The notes under the pieces are model-generated. The model made no database searches. It was given only the letters and a program-made list of their open reading frames with translations, and was not told the DNA's origin. From Aquilaria yunnanensis (taxonomy: Eukaryota; Streptophyta; Magnoliopsida; Malvales; Thymelaeaceae): DNA of 64,000 nt. The stretch covers positions 13,828,501 through 13,892,500 of the forward strand of contig CM077599.1 in the NCBI GenBank assembly GCA_039654915.1, given 5' to 3'. A program made the position numbers and the translations under genes. Positions 10,891-22,503 of this stretch are shown piece by piece (positions within the stretch are counted from its first letter, which is position 1; each line of letters starts with the position of its first letter).

Positions 10891-13800
10891 CTACCATTGA
10901 AGGGCATCAATAGCTTGTCCATGAATTTGCGGGTCTCCTGCTGCCACTACATTAAACCCTGGAAGTTTAACACGAAAACAACCAACTGATTAGAAGCAAT
11001 TCTTGCATGACAATCGAGAACAATAGATAGTACGATAAATTTTCATCAACTAATGAAGCATGCTAAAGCTAATAAAAACAATAGTACAAAAAACAAAAGA
11101 AACATCAGAAAATTGAAAGTACTTGTTGTTCTTGACTGGGAAGAAGCTTCCCAACAGAGCCTGTTCCCTTTCCAGTCTGTTATGATGCCTCCAGCACCCT
11201 CTATCACGGGAATAAGTGAAAGGAAATCATATGGCTGAAAAAGACGTCACATTTCTTATCAGATAACGGAATCTCCATTTTGCCCATGAAGAGGAGGACC
11301 TCTACTTTCACTAGAATAAACCAAATGGGTGAAAAATCACATAAGAATTCCAACTACTTTTCATTCAGACACGCATGTTAACAAGAAGTTTAGACTCGCA
11401 TTACTGAACAGGGAAGGAGGCCTGTTACCACATCAGAAAAAAGAAAATTTCCTGTTTTTCACCATTCCATTTCAAAAAGGACCTCTCGTTTTCATAAGCA
11501 CTAGGTGTTCCAATCAGCAATCTCTAAGTGAATGGGTGGTTTAGATCATGTGGATAGTCGTGCTACACAGGAATGTATTAATGGTATTAATTCCATAATC
11601 ACCTTGAGACCACACTCAACAACAAGATCCACGTAACCAGAAGCCAGAAGAGCATAAGAATAGCAGTCACGGCCATATAATGGAACTTTCAACTGTGAAG
11701 AAGAACAATATTAGAAAGAGAACTTTTCAAAAAAGAAAATATTAGAAAGATAACAAAATAAATCTTTGCCATCAACTAGATGGTTTGCAGAAAACTTAGT
11801 TTCCAGGCTTGACAAAAATGAATAGATTTAGAACTTTGTTGGGCTAAATTAATAGTTGATATAACTGGGAAGCAACAGAAAAACTTCTGTTGTCTGGATA
11901 TGGCAACTCAAAATGGCCAAGCAATGCCATGTTCACAACCAACAGATTCCAAATCATAATGGCTACTCCATCTGTCCCATAATATATGTCCCTTATGCCT
12001 TTGTCTGGTGAAAATTACAGATATTGTTCCCCACAAGCATATTGGTTATGTTTTCTCTAAGGTTACCCTTCACTAAAAACCATTATTACATTCATAGGAT
12101 TTACATAATGGGAATGGTACGTTTCAAAGAAGATGTATAAATATGGAGAGGGACACATACTTTGGGACAGAAAGAAAGAGATGGAAACGGCACATATATT
12201 ATGGGATGGAGGGACTATTATATTTTACTTATCAATCAGTATGTAAAACATAGAAAAGCTTTCCCAGCTAAACCTTATATAGAAAACGGGAGAACCTTGT
12301 TTCTAACTCGAGCAAATGCCACTTCAGCATTTCCTTTGAACCAATGGGGGCTTGTCGAGTACCTAAAAAAAATTTAAAATTTACATGTACTAGTTTACTT
12401 CCTGTCCTCTCTAATTTTTGAAATACCAGCTTGATTATTTTTTCCTGGCCCTTGTAATAATTGGTGCCATTAGGAGGCCCTAAGCACAGCCCTCGAACCA
12501 CATCTAACCAGACCCAAGGGATCCAATCCCTTCTAATCAATGCCAAAACAACAACAAAAAGAGGAAAACCCTAATGGAGAGTTTTACTTGTTAGAGAAAT
12601 ATACATGTACACTTGTGAAAGTTTCGAACAGATGCGTGTAGAAACTTCCTCCCCATTCAATCTAGTTCTCCTTCCACAAATCCCGAACCACCTTTCCTTG
12701 AGGACAGGTTGATCAATTATGCCGAGAATCTATAAAAGAAAATATGAAGAAATTAAAAAGGATGAAAGAAGTAGTTCCATGTTACACTAATAGGTAACAA
12801 TTCATCTGAATACCAAGAACATGTCTGGAGATTCTAGCATTAAAGCAAAGACAAAGTCAAGAACTGGTACACCACATGCTACAAAAGTTATAGAATGCCT
12901 CTTACAAAATCCCTATGTTATAACAACAGACTTCGTCCTTGGGTGAGCATTTAAAACGCAGTGTTCCAAGAGCAGGTACTGCTGACATCCATCTAGAATT
13001 CTATGACTTATCCCCACATTCCCATTTCATGATAATTGGCATAGTCTGGTGGCCTTAGCATAATGAGGATTCAGAAACAAGCAACACTTACTGGTATTCC
13101 TTTAGCATAATGAGGATTCAGAAACAAGCATCACTTACAGGTATGCCTCCATGCAGTAGTGCAATGTGAGTGCCAAATAATGGTTTACCTAAACCAAGAG
13201 AAGCTTGGCTTCGCAATATTCAATCTTGAAACCATTGCAAAACAAATTGAAACAGAGATGGTTGGTACCAGTAATGAAACTCTTTGTGCCATCTATGGGA
13301 TCTAAAACCCAAACAAAGTCTGAATGCTGCTTCTTACACCGCCACCCATGTTCCTCTCCGTATCTATAATTTAGCAGCAAGATTTGATGATTCTCACTAC
13401 TTGTTAGTTGACTTAGTAATGAAGACAAACAAGTGTGATGCGAACCCCGATGGTATAACGACCATGAAACTCGCCCAAGATGTTTTTCAAGCTCCACAAG
13501 ACATCAAAGAGACTGGTTTGAAGACCCCCACCCCTAATCAACCTGTGATTAGAAACGAGAAGTATAGAACTCCAAGAACACAAGCACACTTGTGCACCAA
13601 GGCAGTCCGCCAAGAACCAAAGAGAAAACCTCTCCAAAGAGCAATATTATTTTGGCAATAATCTGTGTCTTTACATCCAGAATATGTGCCTTTATATAGG
13701 CCTAAACTAGGGTTAAAAGCTGGGCAAAATTCGCAGCCTAAATCCCTTAAGAATCCTAGATACAAAGACATAGGAAATCCTAGTCAAATTAGGACTCTAA

Positions 13801-16800
13801 TTCCTAGTTTGAACAAGTTTAATAAATGCAGCGTATTCCACTTGCCCAAAACGATTTAAAACTATTCCATAGCCTAAATAACTTCCTAAATAATGTATCT
13901 AAATAGGATTTGAACGAAAATAAAATATAAATACAAGATTAAACCCGAAAACTCCCAAATAGCCTTTTTGGGTGCATTTTGGGCACTTTAAGGTTCTCTC
14001 TTGTATCTTCAGCTCCAAGCTTGAATCTTTGAGTTCCAATGGCATGAATCTTCATCTTAGATGTGGTAATGAAGGTCTGGAAAGTTAGAGCTCAAAAATC
14101 CAGCTTGTGGAAACAAAATGCATCAAGAACACTTAAGGTGGCTCAAATGGTGCACTTTGAGTGGTGTCCTTGGTGTCCTTGTTTTGTGACTTATCTAAGC
14201 ACTCCAGAACTGAGTACCAAGCATATCCATCATGTCCATATTGTGTCTTGAAAGTTCCAGCAGCTCCTTGTGAAGTTCCATGTCCATTCTCCATGAAGAA
14301 ACTTGAAACAAAGCCTTGTAGTGCACTTGAGAGCTCCTTAGCTTTCATCCTTGTCATAGGTCCACTAGAAACCTTCAATGGGTCCTTGCCTTCTCCATGT
14401 GTGCCTTCCTTGATCATATCAACTCCCCCTTCCTTAGAAGGATTCGTCCACGAATCTGCATGTTCAAATAGAGACAAATCAGAAACATTAAAAGTAGCAC
14501 TCACATTATACTCACCCGGCAAGTCTAGCATGTATGCATTGTCATTGATCTTTTTAATGACTTGGAATGGACCATCTCCTCTTGGATGAAGCTTAGTCCT
14601 CCTTGCAGCTGGAAATCTTTCTTTTCTCATGTGTAACCAAACCCAATCTCCAGGCTCAAACACAACTCTCCTTCGGCCTTGATTGGCTTTTTTAGCAACT
14701 TGTTGATTTTTGAGTTCAATTTGTTGCTTAACCTTCTCATGCAACTTCTTGATGCTCTCGGCCTTCTTACTACCATCCAAACTAGATACCTCATGAGTAG
14801 GTAATGGTAAAAGATCCAATGGAGTTAAAGGATTAAAACCATAAACAATCTCAAAAGGTGACAAATTAGTAGTAGAATGCATGGATCTATTATAAGCAAA
14901 TTCTACATGAGGCAAACAATCTTCCCAAGCTTTCAAATTTTTACCAATGATAGCCCTAAGCATGGAACCTAAAGTCCTATTAGTTACCTCAGTTTGCCCA
15001 TCAGTTTATGGGTGACAAGATGTAGAAAACAAAAGCTTAGTTCCTAACTTACCCCACAAAGTCCTCCAAAAGTGGCTTAGAAACTTAGTATCTCTATCCG
15101 AAACTATTGTTCTAGGAACACCATGAAGTCTAACAATTTCTTTGAAAAACAATTCAGCCACATGAATAGCATCATCAGTTTTATTGCATGGAATAAAATG
15201 AGCCATCTTAGAAAACCTATCAACAACAACAAAGATTGAGTCACGGTTTCCTTTAGTCCTAGGCAATCCAACAATGAAGTCCATAGAAATATCTACCCAT
15301 GGATGACTAGGTGTAGGAAGTGGTGTGTATAACCCATGTGAAGTGTGAGTGGATTTTGCCTTCCTACATGCAATGCATTGCTCACATACCTTCTTCACAT
15401 CCTTTACCATATTCGGCCAATGGTAATGTTCCTTCAAAGTATGCAAAGTCTTGGCTTGTCCAAAGTGACCCATAAGTCCTCCACAATGAGCTTCCTTTGT
15501 GAGCAATTCCCTCAAAGATGTCTTTGGTATGCACAACCTGTTTTCTTTGAAAAGAAAGCCATTAACTTGGTAGAACTTCTCAAAAACAAACTTAGAACAC
15601 TTAGAATAAATCTCACCGAAATCATCATCACTAGCATACAAACCCTTCAAGTGTTCAAAACCCAAAACTTTTGCATCTAAAGCTGAAAGTAAAGCATACC
15701 TTTTTGAAAGTGCATCCGCCACTATATTATCCTTACCTTGCTTGTATTTGATAACATATGGGAATGACTTAATAAACTCTACCCATTTAGCATGCCTTCT
15801 ATTCAACTTACCTTGCCCACTAAGAAACTTAAGGGCTTGGTGATCAGTGTGAATCACAAACTCTCTTGGCCACAAATAATGCTGCCACGTCTCCAAAGCT
15901 CTTACCAAAGCATAGAGCTCCTTGTCATATGTGGGATAGTTCAAGCTAGCACCATTCAACTTCTCACTAAAGTATGCAATGGGGCGGCCTCCTTGCATCA
16001 ACACAGCTCCAATGCCTATACCTGAAGCATCACACTCAACTTCAAAAGTATTAGCAAAGTTAGGCAAAGCTAAAAGTGGTGCATGGCATAACTTGTCTTT
16101 TAACAACCCGAAAGCATCTTCTTGAGCTTTTCCCCACTTAAATCCCACATTCTTCTTTATAACTTCAGTTAGAGGTGCAGCAATGGTAGAAAAATTTCTA
16201 ACAAACCTCCTATAGAAGCTAGCTAACCCATGGAATGATCTCACCTCAGTAATGGATGTTGGCGTCGGCCATTCTTGTATGGCTCTCACCTTCTCTTGAT
16301 CTACCTCAATTCCATGTGAACTCACAACAAATCCAAGGAAAACAACTTTGTCAACACAAAAAGAGCACTTCTTCAAGTTAGCATACAACTTTTGTCCTCT
16401 TAAGGTGCTTAGTACTTGTGTGAGGTGTCCAACATGCTCTTCTAAGTTCTTGCTATATACTAGGATATCATCAAAGTACACAACAACAAACTTTCCAATG
16501 AAGTCATGCAAGACATGATTCATAAGTCTCATGAAAGTACTAGGAGCATTAGTTAGTCCAAAAGGCATAACTAACCATTCATAAAGTCCAAACTTGGTTT
16601 TGAAAGCAGTTTTCCATTCATCCCCTTCCCTCATTCTAATTTGATGGTACCCACTTTTTAAATCAATCTTTGAAAACAAAGTAGAACCATGCAACTCATC
16701 AAGCATATCATCAAGTCTAGGAATAGGATGTCTATACTTTACAGTGATCTTGTTGACAGGCCTACAATCCATGCACATGCGCCATGAGCCATCCTCCTTT

Positions 16801-19800
16801 GGCACCAAAAGTACAGGCACGGCACAAGGACTCAAACTTTCCCTCACAAGGCCTTTGTCCAACAACTCCTTTACTTGCTTCTCAATCTCTTTAGTCTCCT
16901 CGGGATTGGTTCTATAGGCTGGCCTATTTGGAATTGGTGTTCCCGGGACTAGGTCTATTTGATGCTCAATGCCTCTAATTGGAGGCAAACCCCTCGGATC
17001 TTCAGGGAAAACATCTTCAAAGTCCTGCAACAAAAACACAACAATACTAGGAAGATGTGTTAGATCATTGACAACAAGTAAAGATTCTCTGTAAATTAAA
17101 AGAAGCACTGGTCTTTGTGCTTGAATGGCTTTCCTCACATCACTCATTTTAGCAATATAGCACTCTTTTTTGCCACTCAACTTCCTCTCATTCTTTTCTC
17201 TCGGGAACTCTCCACTCTTCTTCCCCTCATGGTCACTCACCTCACTTGTTCTCTCATTTTGTCTCTCGGCTTTCCCCTCTTCACTCCTGCCCTCAACTTT
17301 CCCCTCATTTATTTTTCTCTCAACCTTACTTTGAAGTTTCCTTTGATCCTCCAAAACTTGTTGTGGTGAAAGTGGGCTAAGTGTAACCGGCCTTCCTTCA
17401 TGGAAAAATGAGTACAAGTTTTTCTCTCCATCATGTGTGACCTTCTTATCAAATTGCCACGGCCTTCCAAGCAAAATATGGCAAGCATGCATAGGAACAA
17501 CATCACAAAGAATTTCATCATGGTAAGTACCAATTTTGAATTTAACCGAAACTTGCTTTACCACTTTTACCTCCCCGGCATCATTCAACCATTGAAGCTT
17601 ATATGGTTGTGGGTGTTTTTGTGTTGGAAGCTTCAATTTCTCCACCATGGTTGAACTTGCTACATTGGTGCAACTCCCTCCATCAACAATGAGGCTGCAC
17701 ACTTGATCTTTAATTCGACATCTAGTGTGAAAGATGCACTCCCTTTGATTGGCCTTCTCCTTGGCTTGCACACTTAGAGCTCTCCTAGCAACAAAAGCAA
17801 AGTCACCCTCCTCGGGCTCAAGTGTGTCTTGCTCATCTTCCTCCAATGGTGGGGTCTCCTCCATGGCATCCTCCTCCTCGGATGTGATCTCACCATCATC
17901 TTTGAGAATCATCACCTTTTTGTTAGGACAATCTCTCATGTAGTGCCCCTTGCCTCTACACTTGAAGCACTCAATCTCCCTTGACTTTGGCACATCTTTG
18001 GGTGGCACCTTGGGCTTGTCTTGTTGAGGCCGAGACATGCTTCCCTTGGTAGCCTCCATTCTTGGCTTTGGTGCCTCCTTGCTCCATGTTCCCCTCCATG
18101 TGGAACTCCCTCCTTGAGCCATCTTGGATGCCTTAGACCTCTTGATGATTCTTTCGGCCTTGGTGGCATGGTGAAGCAAATCCTCCATGTTGACATATTG
18201 CACCATCTCCACTTTGTTGGCAATCTCATGGTTAAGGCCATTGATGAATCTAGCAATGGTTGCCTCCTCATCCTCAATGATATTGGCTCGGGTTAGTGTC
18301 ATCTCCAAGTCCTTGTGATAGTCCTCCACACTCCTTTGGCCTTGCACAAGCCTTTGAAGTTTGAGGTGTTGATCTCTATAGTAGTAACTTGGGACGAATC
18401 TCCTTCTCATCATGGCTTTAAGAGCTCTCCATGTATTGATGGGTTCCTCCTCATTCCTCCTTCTAGAAGTGACAACCTGGTTCCACCATACAAGAGCATA
18501 ATCAGTGAATTCAATAGTAGCCAATTTAACTTTCTTTTCCTCAGAATAGTGATGGCACTCAAACACCATCTCAATCTTTTGCTCCCACTCCCAATATGTA
18601 TCCGGATCACTCCTCCCTTGAAAAGGTGGAATGGACAATTTGATGGAGCTTAGATTGTTGTCCTCCCTTGGCTCCCCCCTCCTTGGAAGCCCATGGTCAT
18701 GCCAATGTCCATCTTCCTCCTCGGGTTCTTCTCTCCTTGGACCTCTCCTTGGTTGCAAGATGGGATTTGGTCTCCTTGGCAACCTCAAATCAATGTCCTC
18801 AATCCTCCCAACAAGTCTATTGATAGTTTCTTGAAGCTCTCTCATGGTTGGCTCATCATTGTTCCTCACTTCCATCCTCCTATCCTCTTGGCCCTCCATA
18901 CTCCTGAAAATAACAAAGATCCTCACAACCACTCACCTCACGTGTTTCACTCAAAAGATGAACACTCAAACACTCAATTTGTTAGTGAGATATTGCTATT
19001 CAAAGAGTTCTCAAAAGTTTTAAGAAAACTATCCTCAAAGCACACAAGAAAACTTGAATTTTTGAAGAACTATTTTGACTCCAAAAGAGGTGGGCTAAAC
19101 AAGCTTTAAAAGACTCTAGGAAGCTCTTGCAATTGATGATCACAAGAACCACAAAGAAAGCTTTTTGGCTCAAAAACAATGAGATAGGTTTTGGGGCGCA
19201 AAACTTTCAACACTTTGTAAAAACTTCTCTTTTTGCAAGCTTTCCTTTCTTTGTTCTTTTCTTTTCTTTTCTTCCTTTTTTTTTTCCTCTTTTTTTTTTC
19301 TCTTTTTGCTTGCTGTTTTGATGCTAAACAAACGTTCTCCTTGAAATTCCTTGCTGCCAAAGACAAAAAGTCAGTTTTCAATTTGGCCAAAACAAGAAAC
19401 TATTGAAACTTGCACAATTTTGAAACAACTTTTGATACCGAAACTTCCTCAACTTGGATCCTTCTTTTTTTGGTGTTTTCTTGACTCTAGGATGCTGGAA
19501 ACAATGAAAACAAGAGAGATTAATAGGTCTGGACACGAAACAGAAAGATAAGAACTGAACAAGAACAAACGAATTGAAGCCGAGAACACTAGACAACACG
19601 GATTGACTTCTTTTTGTTGTTTTTGTGATTTTCGGATTTGAACAAGGATGGAACAAAAAGGACAGACCTGAAACAAGAAGAAAAAGGATTAAAACAGAGA
19701 ATTAAAATACAAATTTACTGAACAGAATTGAAAGAAAAACGAAGAGAAACAAGAACACAAAGATATGTCCTTCAATGAAACTTGTGGCTCTGATACCAAC

Positions 19801-21557
19801 TGATGCGAACCCCGATGGTATAACGACCATGAAACTCACCCAAGATGTTTTTCAAGCTCCACAAGACATCAAAGAGACTGGGTTTGAAGACCCCCACCCC
19901 TAATCAACCTGTGATTAGAAACGAGAAGTATAGAACTCCAAGAACACAAGCACACTTGTGCACCAAGGCAGTCCGCCAAGAACCAAAGAGAAAACCTCTC
20001 CAAAGAGCAATATTATTTCGGCAATAATCTGTGTCTTTACATCCAGAATATGTGCCTTTATATAGGCCTAAACTAGGGTTAAAAGCTGGGCAAAATTCGC
20101 AGCCTAAATCCCTTAGGAATCCTAGATACAAAGACATAGGAAATCCTAGTCAAATTAGGACTCTAATTCCTAGTTTGAACAAGTTTAATAAATGCAGCGT
20201 ATTCCACTTGCCCAAAACGATTTAAAACTATTCCATAGCCTAAATAACTTCCTAAATAATGTATCTAAATAGGATTTGAACGAAAATAAAATATAAATAC
20301 AAGATTAAACCCGAAAACTCCCAAATAGCCTTTTTGGGTGCATTTTGGGCACTTTAAGGTTCTCTCTTGTATCTTCAGCTCCAAGCTTGAATATTTGAGT
20401 TCCAATGGCATGAATCTTCATCTTAGATGTGGTAATGAAGGTCTGGAAAGTTAGAGCTCAAAAATCCAGCTTGTGGAAACAAAATGCATCAAGAACACTT
20501 AAGGTGACTCAAATGGTGCACTTTGAGTGGTGTCCTTGGTGTCCTTGTTTTGTGACTTATCTAAGCACTCCAGAACTGAGTACCAAGCATATCCATCATG
20601 TCCATATTGTGTCTTGAAAGTTCCAGCAGCTCCTTGTGAAGTTCCATGTCCATTCTCCATGAAGAAACTTGAAACAAAGCCTTGTAGTGCACTTGAGAGC
20701 TCCTTAGCTTTCATCCTTGTCATAGGTCCACTAGAAACCTTCAATGGGTCCTTGCCTTCTCCATGTGTGCCTTCCTTGATCATATCAAAGTGGAAAGAAA
20801 CTCAAACCTCATTTGGAAACCACACCCTATCAAGCTTAATACAAGTACAAAAATTTCCCTGCTGCCCTATCTTTTTTTTTTTCAGCAATCAAACCTTTTT
20901 CTCCAGTAACTGAACCTCAGAAGGTGAAGGGACAAGGGAAAAGACTGGGGCTCTCTACTTTGGTATCGCCAACTGGATGAAATTGTAGGAAAACAACTTG
21001 CCTTAATACAACTTTATAACTCACATTGCATGAGAAGGAAAATTTGCTGATATGATTGAAACCATGAACTCCTCAGCTAATTGATCCGCAATTGTTACAG
21101 GACCTGAAATGCACCAAGACAACAGCAAACCCGAAGATCATGGTTATTCCTTTGGTGCAAAATTCTACGTGTGCTTGAAAGAGAAACAAAACGCACTTAA
21201 ATCTTGTTTGTCCAGAATTTCGAATTTCTTCCTGAAATACTTGCGAATGACTTGGCCGGCGGCGCCGTCGAGCTCGTTTCCAACATCGCCGAAACGGTCA
21301 AGGTCGGCATCGGTTAATGGAGAAGTAAACGAGTAGCCAGCGTTGGTGAGGTTGGAGCAAGAAACGATGGGGTAAGAGAATTGTGAACTGTTTGGGAGAC
21401 GAAAAGCGAGAAAAGGGTTTTCGCCCGGAGAGCGACGGCGAAAGAGAGAGGCAGGAAAAGAGAGCGGTGGAGCAGAAGAGACGGATTTAGAGGGATGAAG
21501 GAGGAAATGGGATTGAGAATTTAACAGCATTGTGCGATACGATGAACAGCCGAGCAT
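10891..21557 (-). CDS. IMPL2: Bifunctional phosphatase IMPL2 (histidinol-phosphatase), chloroplastic
   Basis: A Mg-dependent inositol-monophosphatase-family enzyme; plant IMPL2 is known to dephosphorylate histidinol phosphate in plastid histidine synthesis. Nine exons: 21557-21197, 21103-21025, 13363-13269, 13188-13139, 12729-12605, 12362-12296, 11692-11603, 11234-11123 and 10958-10891. They sum to 1047 bases, 348 residues plus stop, with every junction GT-AG and in phase; the length fits the family. The N-terminus is Ser/Arg-rich like a transit peptide. Metal-binding motifs are intact: GEE at 149-151, [12 protein letters not shown] at 165-176 and [15 protein letters not shown] near the C-terminus. 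Intron 2 is about 7.66 kb because a CRM-like retrotransposon sits in it in sense orientation; intron 6 holds a Stowaway MITE. The frame is open, so I call it a gene rather than a pseudogene, though transcript integrity is unproven. Start chosen at the first in-frame ATG; Met10 is an alternative. Confidence 0.9.
11966..12215. mobile_element. Stowaway-type MITE in IMPL2 intron 6
   Basis: A 250-base element starting CTCCATCTGTCCCATAATAT and ending with the imperfect inverse ATATTATGGGATGGAGGGAC. It is bounded by TA on both sides (11964-11965 and 12216-12217). These ends are the classic Stowaway (Tc1/mariner) signature. No coding capacity. Confidence 0.88.
13050..13140. repeat. Short tandem duplication at an IMPL2 splice donor
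   Basis: A stretch of about 45 bases containing TTAGCATAATGAGGATTCAG then AAACAAGCA(A/T)CACTTAC occurs twice in tandem (about 13056-13091 and 13102-13138). The right copy supplies the GT donor of exon 4 (minus strand); the left copy carries a second donor-like GTAAGTG. Confidence 0.75.
13436..14421 (-). repeat. CRM-like 3' LTR
   Basis: A 986-base terminal repeat, TGATGCGAAC...GATCATATCA on the plus strand, nearly identical to 19801-20787. On the element's strand a TATA box (TATATAAA) lies at 13691-13698. The end of the element's ORF (to 14133) lies inside this repeat. Confidence 0.95.
14133..14963 (-). pseudogene. CRM-like integrase C-terminal part
   Basis: In-frame continuation of the polyprotein after the stop at 15006-15008. 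It carries the end of the integrase core ([24 protein letters not shown] is visible in two parts), the GPY/F-like region around [20 protein letters not shown], and a C-terminal segment with [16 protein letters not shown]. From 14421 leftward the codons lie inside the 3' LTR. No chromodomain was recognised, but the LTR-overlapping tail matches what is known as the CR-motif position in CRM elements. Confidence 0.85.
15006..18932 (-). pseudogene. CRM-like gag-pol polyprotein with one in-frame stop
   Basis: A 1308-codon frame. Gag precedes a zinc knuckle C322-x2-C325-x4-H330-x4-C335; the aspartic protease has DGGS at 417-420; reverse transcriptase has YFDD at 819-822; RNase H begins near FEVECDAS (963-970); the integrase zinc region has H1149/H1156 and C1186/C1189; the catalytic core has Asp1218 and Asp1279. 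A TAA at 15006-15008 ends the frame inside the integrase core, and the same frame continues to 14133, so this copy cannot make a full integrase by plain translation. The likely gag start is Met12, near 18899, rather than the first ATG. Confidence 0.93.
18933..19783 (-). other. CRM-like untranslated leader
   Basis: About 850 bases between the primer site and gag on the minus strand. A pyrimidine-rich block on the plus strand (19237-19320, CTTTTC repeats) is the main feature. No ORF with family resemblance was seen. Confidence 0.6.
19784..19798 (-). other. Primer-binding site (initiator Met tRNA type)
   Basis: TGGTATCAGAGCCAC on the minus strand, two bases inside the 5' LTR, complementary to the 3' end of plant initiator methionine tRNA. 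Confidence 0.92.
19801..20787 (-). repeat. CRM-like 5' LTR
   Basis: A 987-base copy of the LTR; one extra G relative to the other copy (GACTGGGTTTG) and about five substitutions. TATA box at 20057-20064 on the minus strand. Confidence 0.95.
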
Positions 21558-21666
21558 GCGAACAGTGGCTGGAGTTTTCCCCTGTTTGGCCCTTCTTTCA
21601 TTTTTTCTTGCATAAGTCCCTTATTGGTCCTCAATCTTTTCCTGACTCGTACACATAAACCTTTAA

Positions 21667-22041
21667 CTATAACTTGGACCGACTTAAATCCCCAAACCTT
21701 TGCAATGCCGGAATGATAAGCTGGCAATGCACTAATGCCAAAGCACGTCGATCGAGAGACTTCATACTAGCGATGAGGATTTGAACTAAGCTTGCCAGAG
21801 CAGGAGATACCACTGACTTACCCATGAGAACGGCAAGAGCTTGAGCACAATCTGTTAGAATAGTTATATTTCTTAGGCCTAACTGGTGAGCCACATTCAC
21901 AACCCCTTCAATTGCAAAGATTTCCACCTGGAGTGCAGATTGACAATAGGGATAGATCTGACTATCTTGATATATTGATGCCCACCCAAAGCCAAGCTGT
22001 CTCTCCCAATCTAGAATCCCAATACCAAACACCATTGACAA
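21667..22041 (-). pseudogene. RNase H-like fragment (RVT_3 type, LINE-derived)
   Basis: A 124-codon frame with ALQVEIFAIEGVVNVAHQLG and ITILTDCAQALAVLMG, typical of the RNase H domain carried by plant LINE elements and their domesticated single-domain relatives. The domain's upstream catalytic part and the rest of a LINE are missing nearby. It lies just upstream of IMPL2 on the same strand. A relic is more likely than a gene. Confidence 0.7.
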
Positions 22042-22503
22042 TAAATAGATGAGGGACCGCAGTTGGACTAGAGTTAAAAGATTTTTGTATCATCAAACCC
22101 TTACAAAAATTTATGTTAATACAAAGTAATCATTTCATATCAAATTTTAAATCTTAATTAAAACTATTTGCTAAATTTCATTTAGTAAATTTGAATTATA
22201 TAATAATTTTTTTGAATGTTTATTGACACCTTAAATTATTAATTATTTGTACTTATAACAACTTTTGTTTAAGTTGCGAGAAATATATCCTTTGCTCCTT
22301 CACCTTCTTCTTGGTCATTCATTTTGGTCCCCCAATAACCAAAATCCTAAGCTTTGTTACATAAATCTTAGTTGAACAAGAAACAATTTGATGGGTCTGC
22401 AAAGCTAGAGAAGCGAGTCAACCTGATGTAAATTTGAGGGGTTACATGTCTGAGCCGTAAAAGTTTGAGGCATAAAATAAAATTTAGGTCTTTTATTTTC
22501 CCA
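22042..22503. other. AT-rich stretch, no gene seen
   Basis: AT-rich intergenic sequence without a supported ORF. Its right end reads TTTTCCCAACA directly before a primer-site-like motif and could be the end of a lost LTR. Confidence 0.4.

Larger units (their letters stand above)
13436..20787 (-). mobile_element. CRM-like Ty3/gypsy chromovirus in IMPL2 intron 2
   Basis: A 7352-base LTR retrotransposon read on the minus strand: 5' LTR 19801-20787, 3' LTR 13436-14421. The 5-bp TSD AAGTG at 13431-13435 and 20788-20792 is perfect. The primer site TGGTATCAGAGCCAC (initiator Met tRNA type) is at 19784-19798, and a purine tract abuts the 3' LTR (14422-14437). LTRs differ at about six positions in 986, so insertion is recent. 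Internal order gag, protease, reverse transcriptase, RNase H, integrase. Assignment to the CRM clade rests on the protease-region sequence and on the integrase reading frame extending deep into the 3' LTR, a known CRM trait. It lies in the same orientation as IMPL2, with its 3' end about 72 bases before exon 3. Confidence 0.92.

Noticed and set aside
10891..21557. IMPL2 as a pseudogene destroyed by retrotransposons
   Set aside because: All insertions fall in introns or flanks; the nine exons splice to an exact open frame of family length with metal-binding motifs intact.
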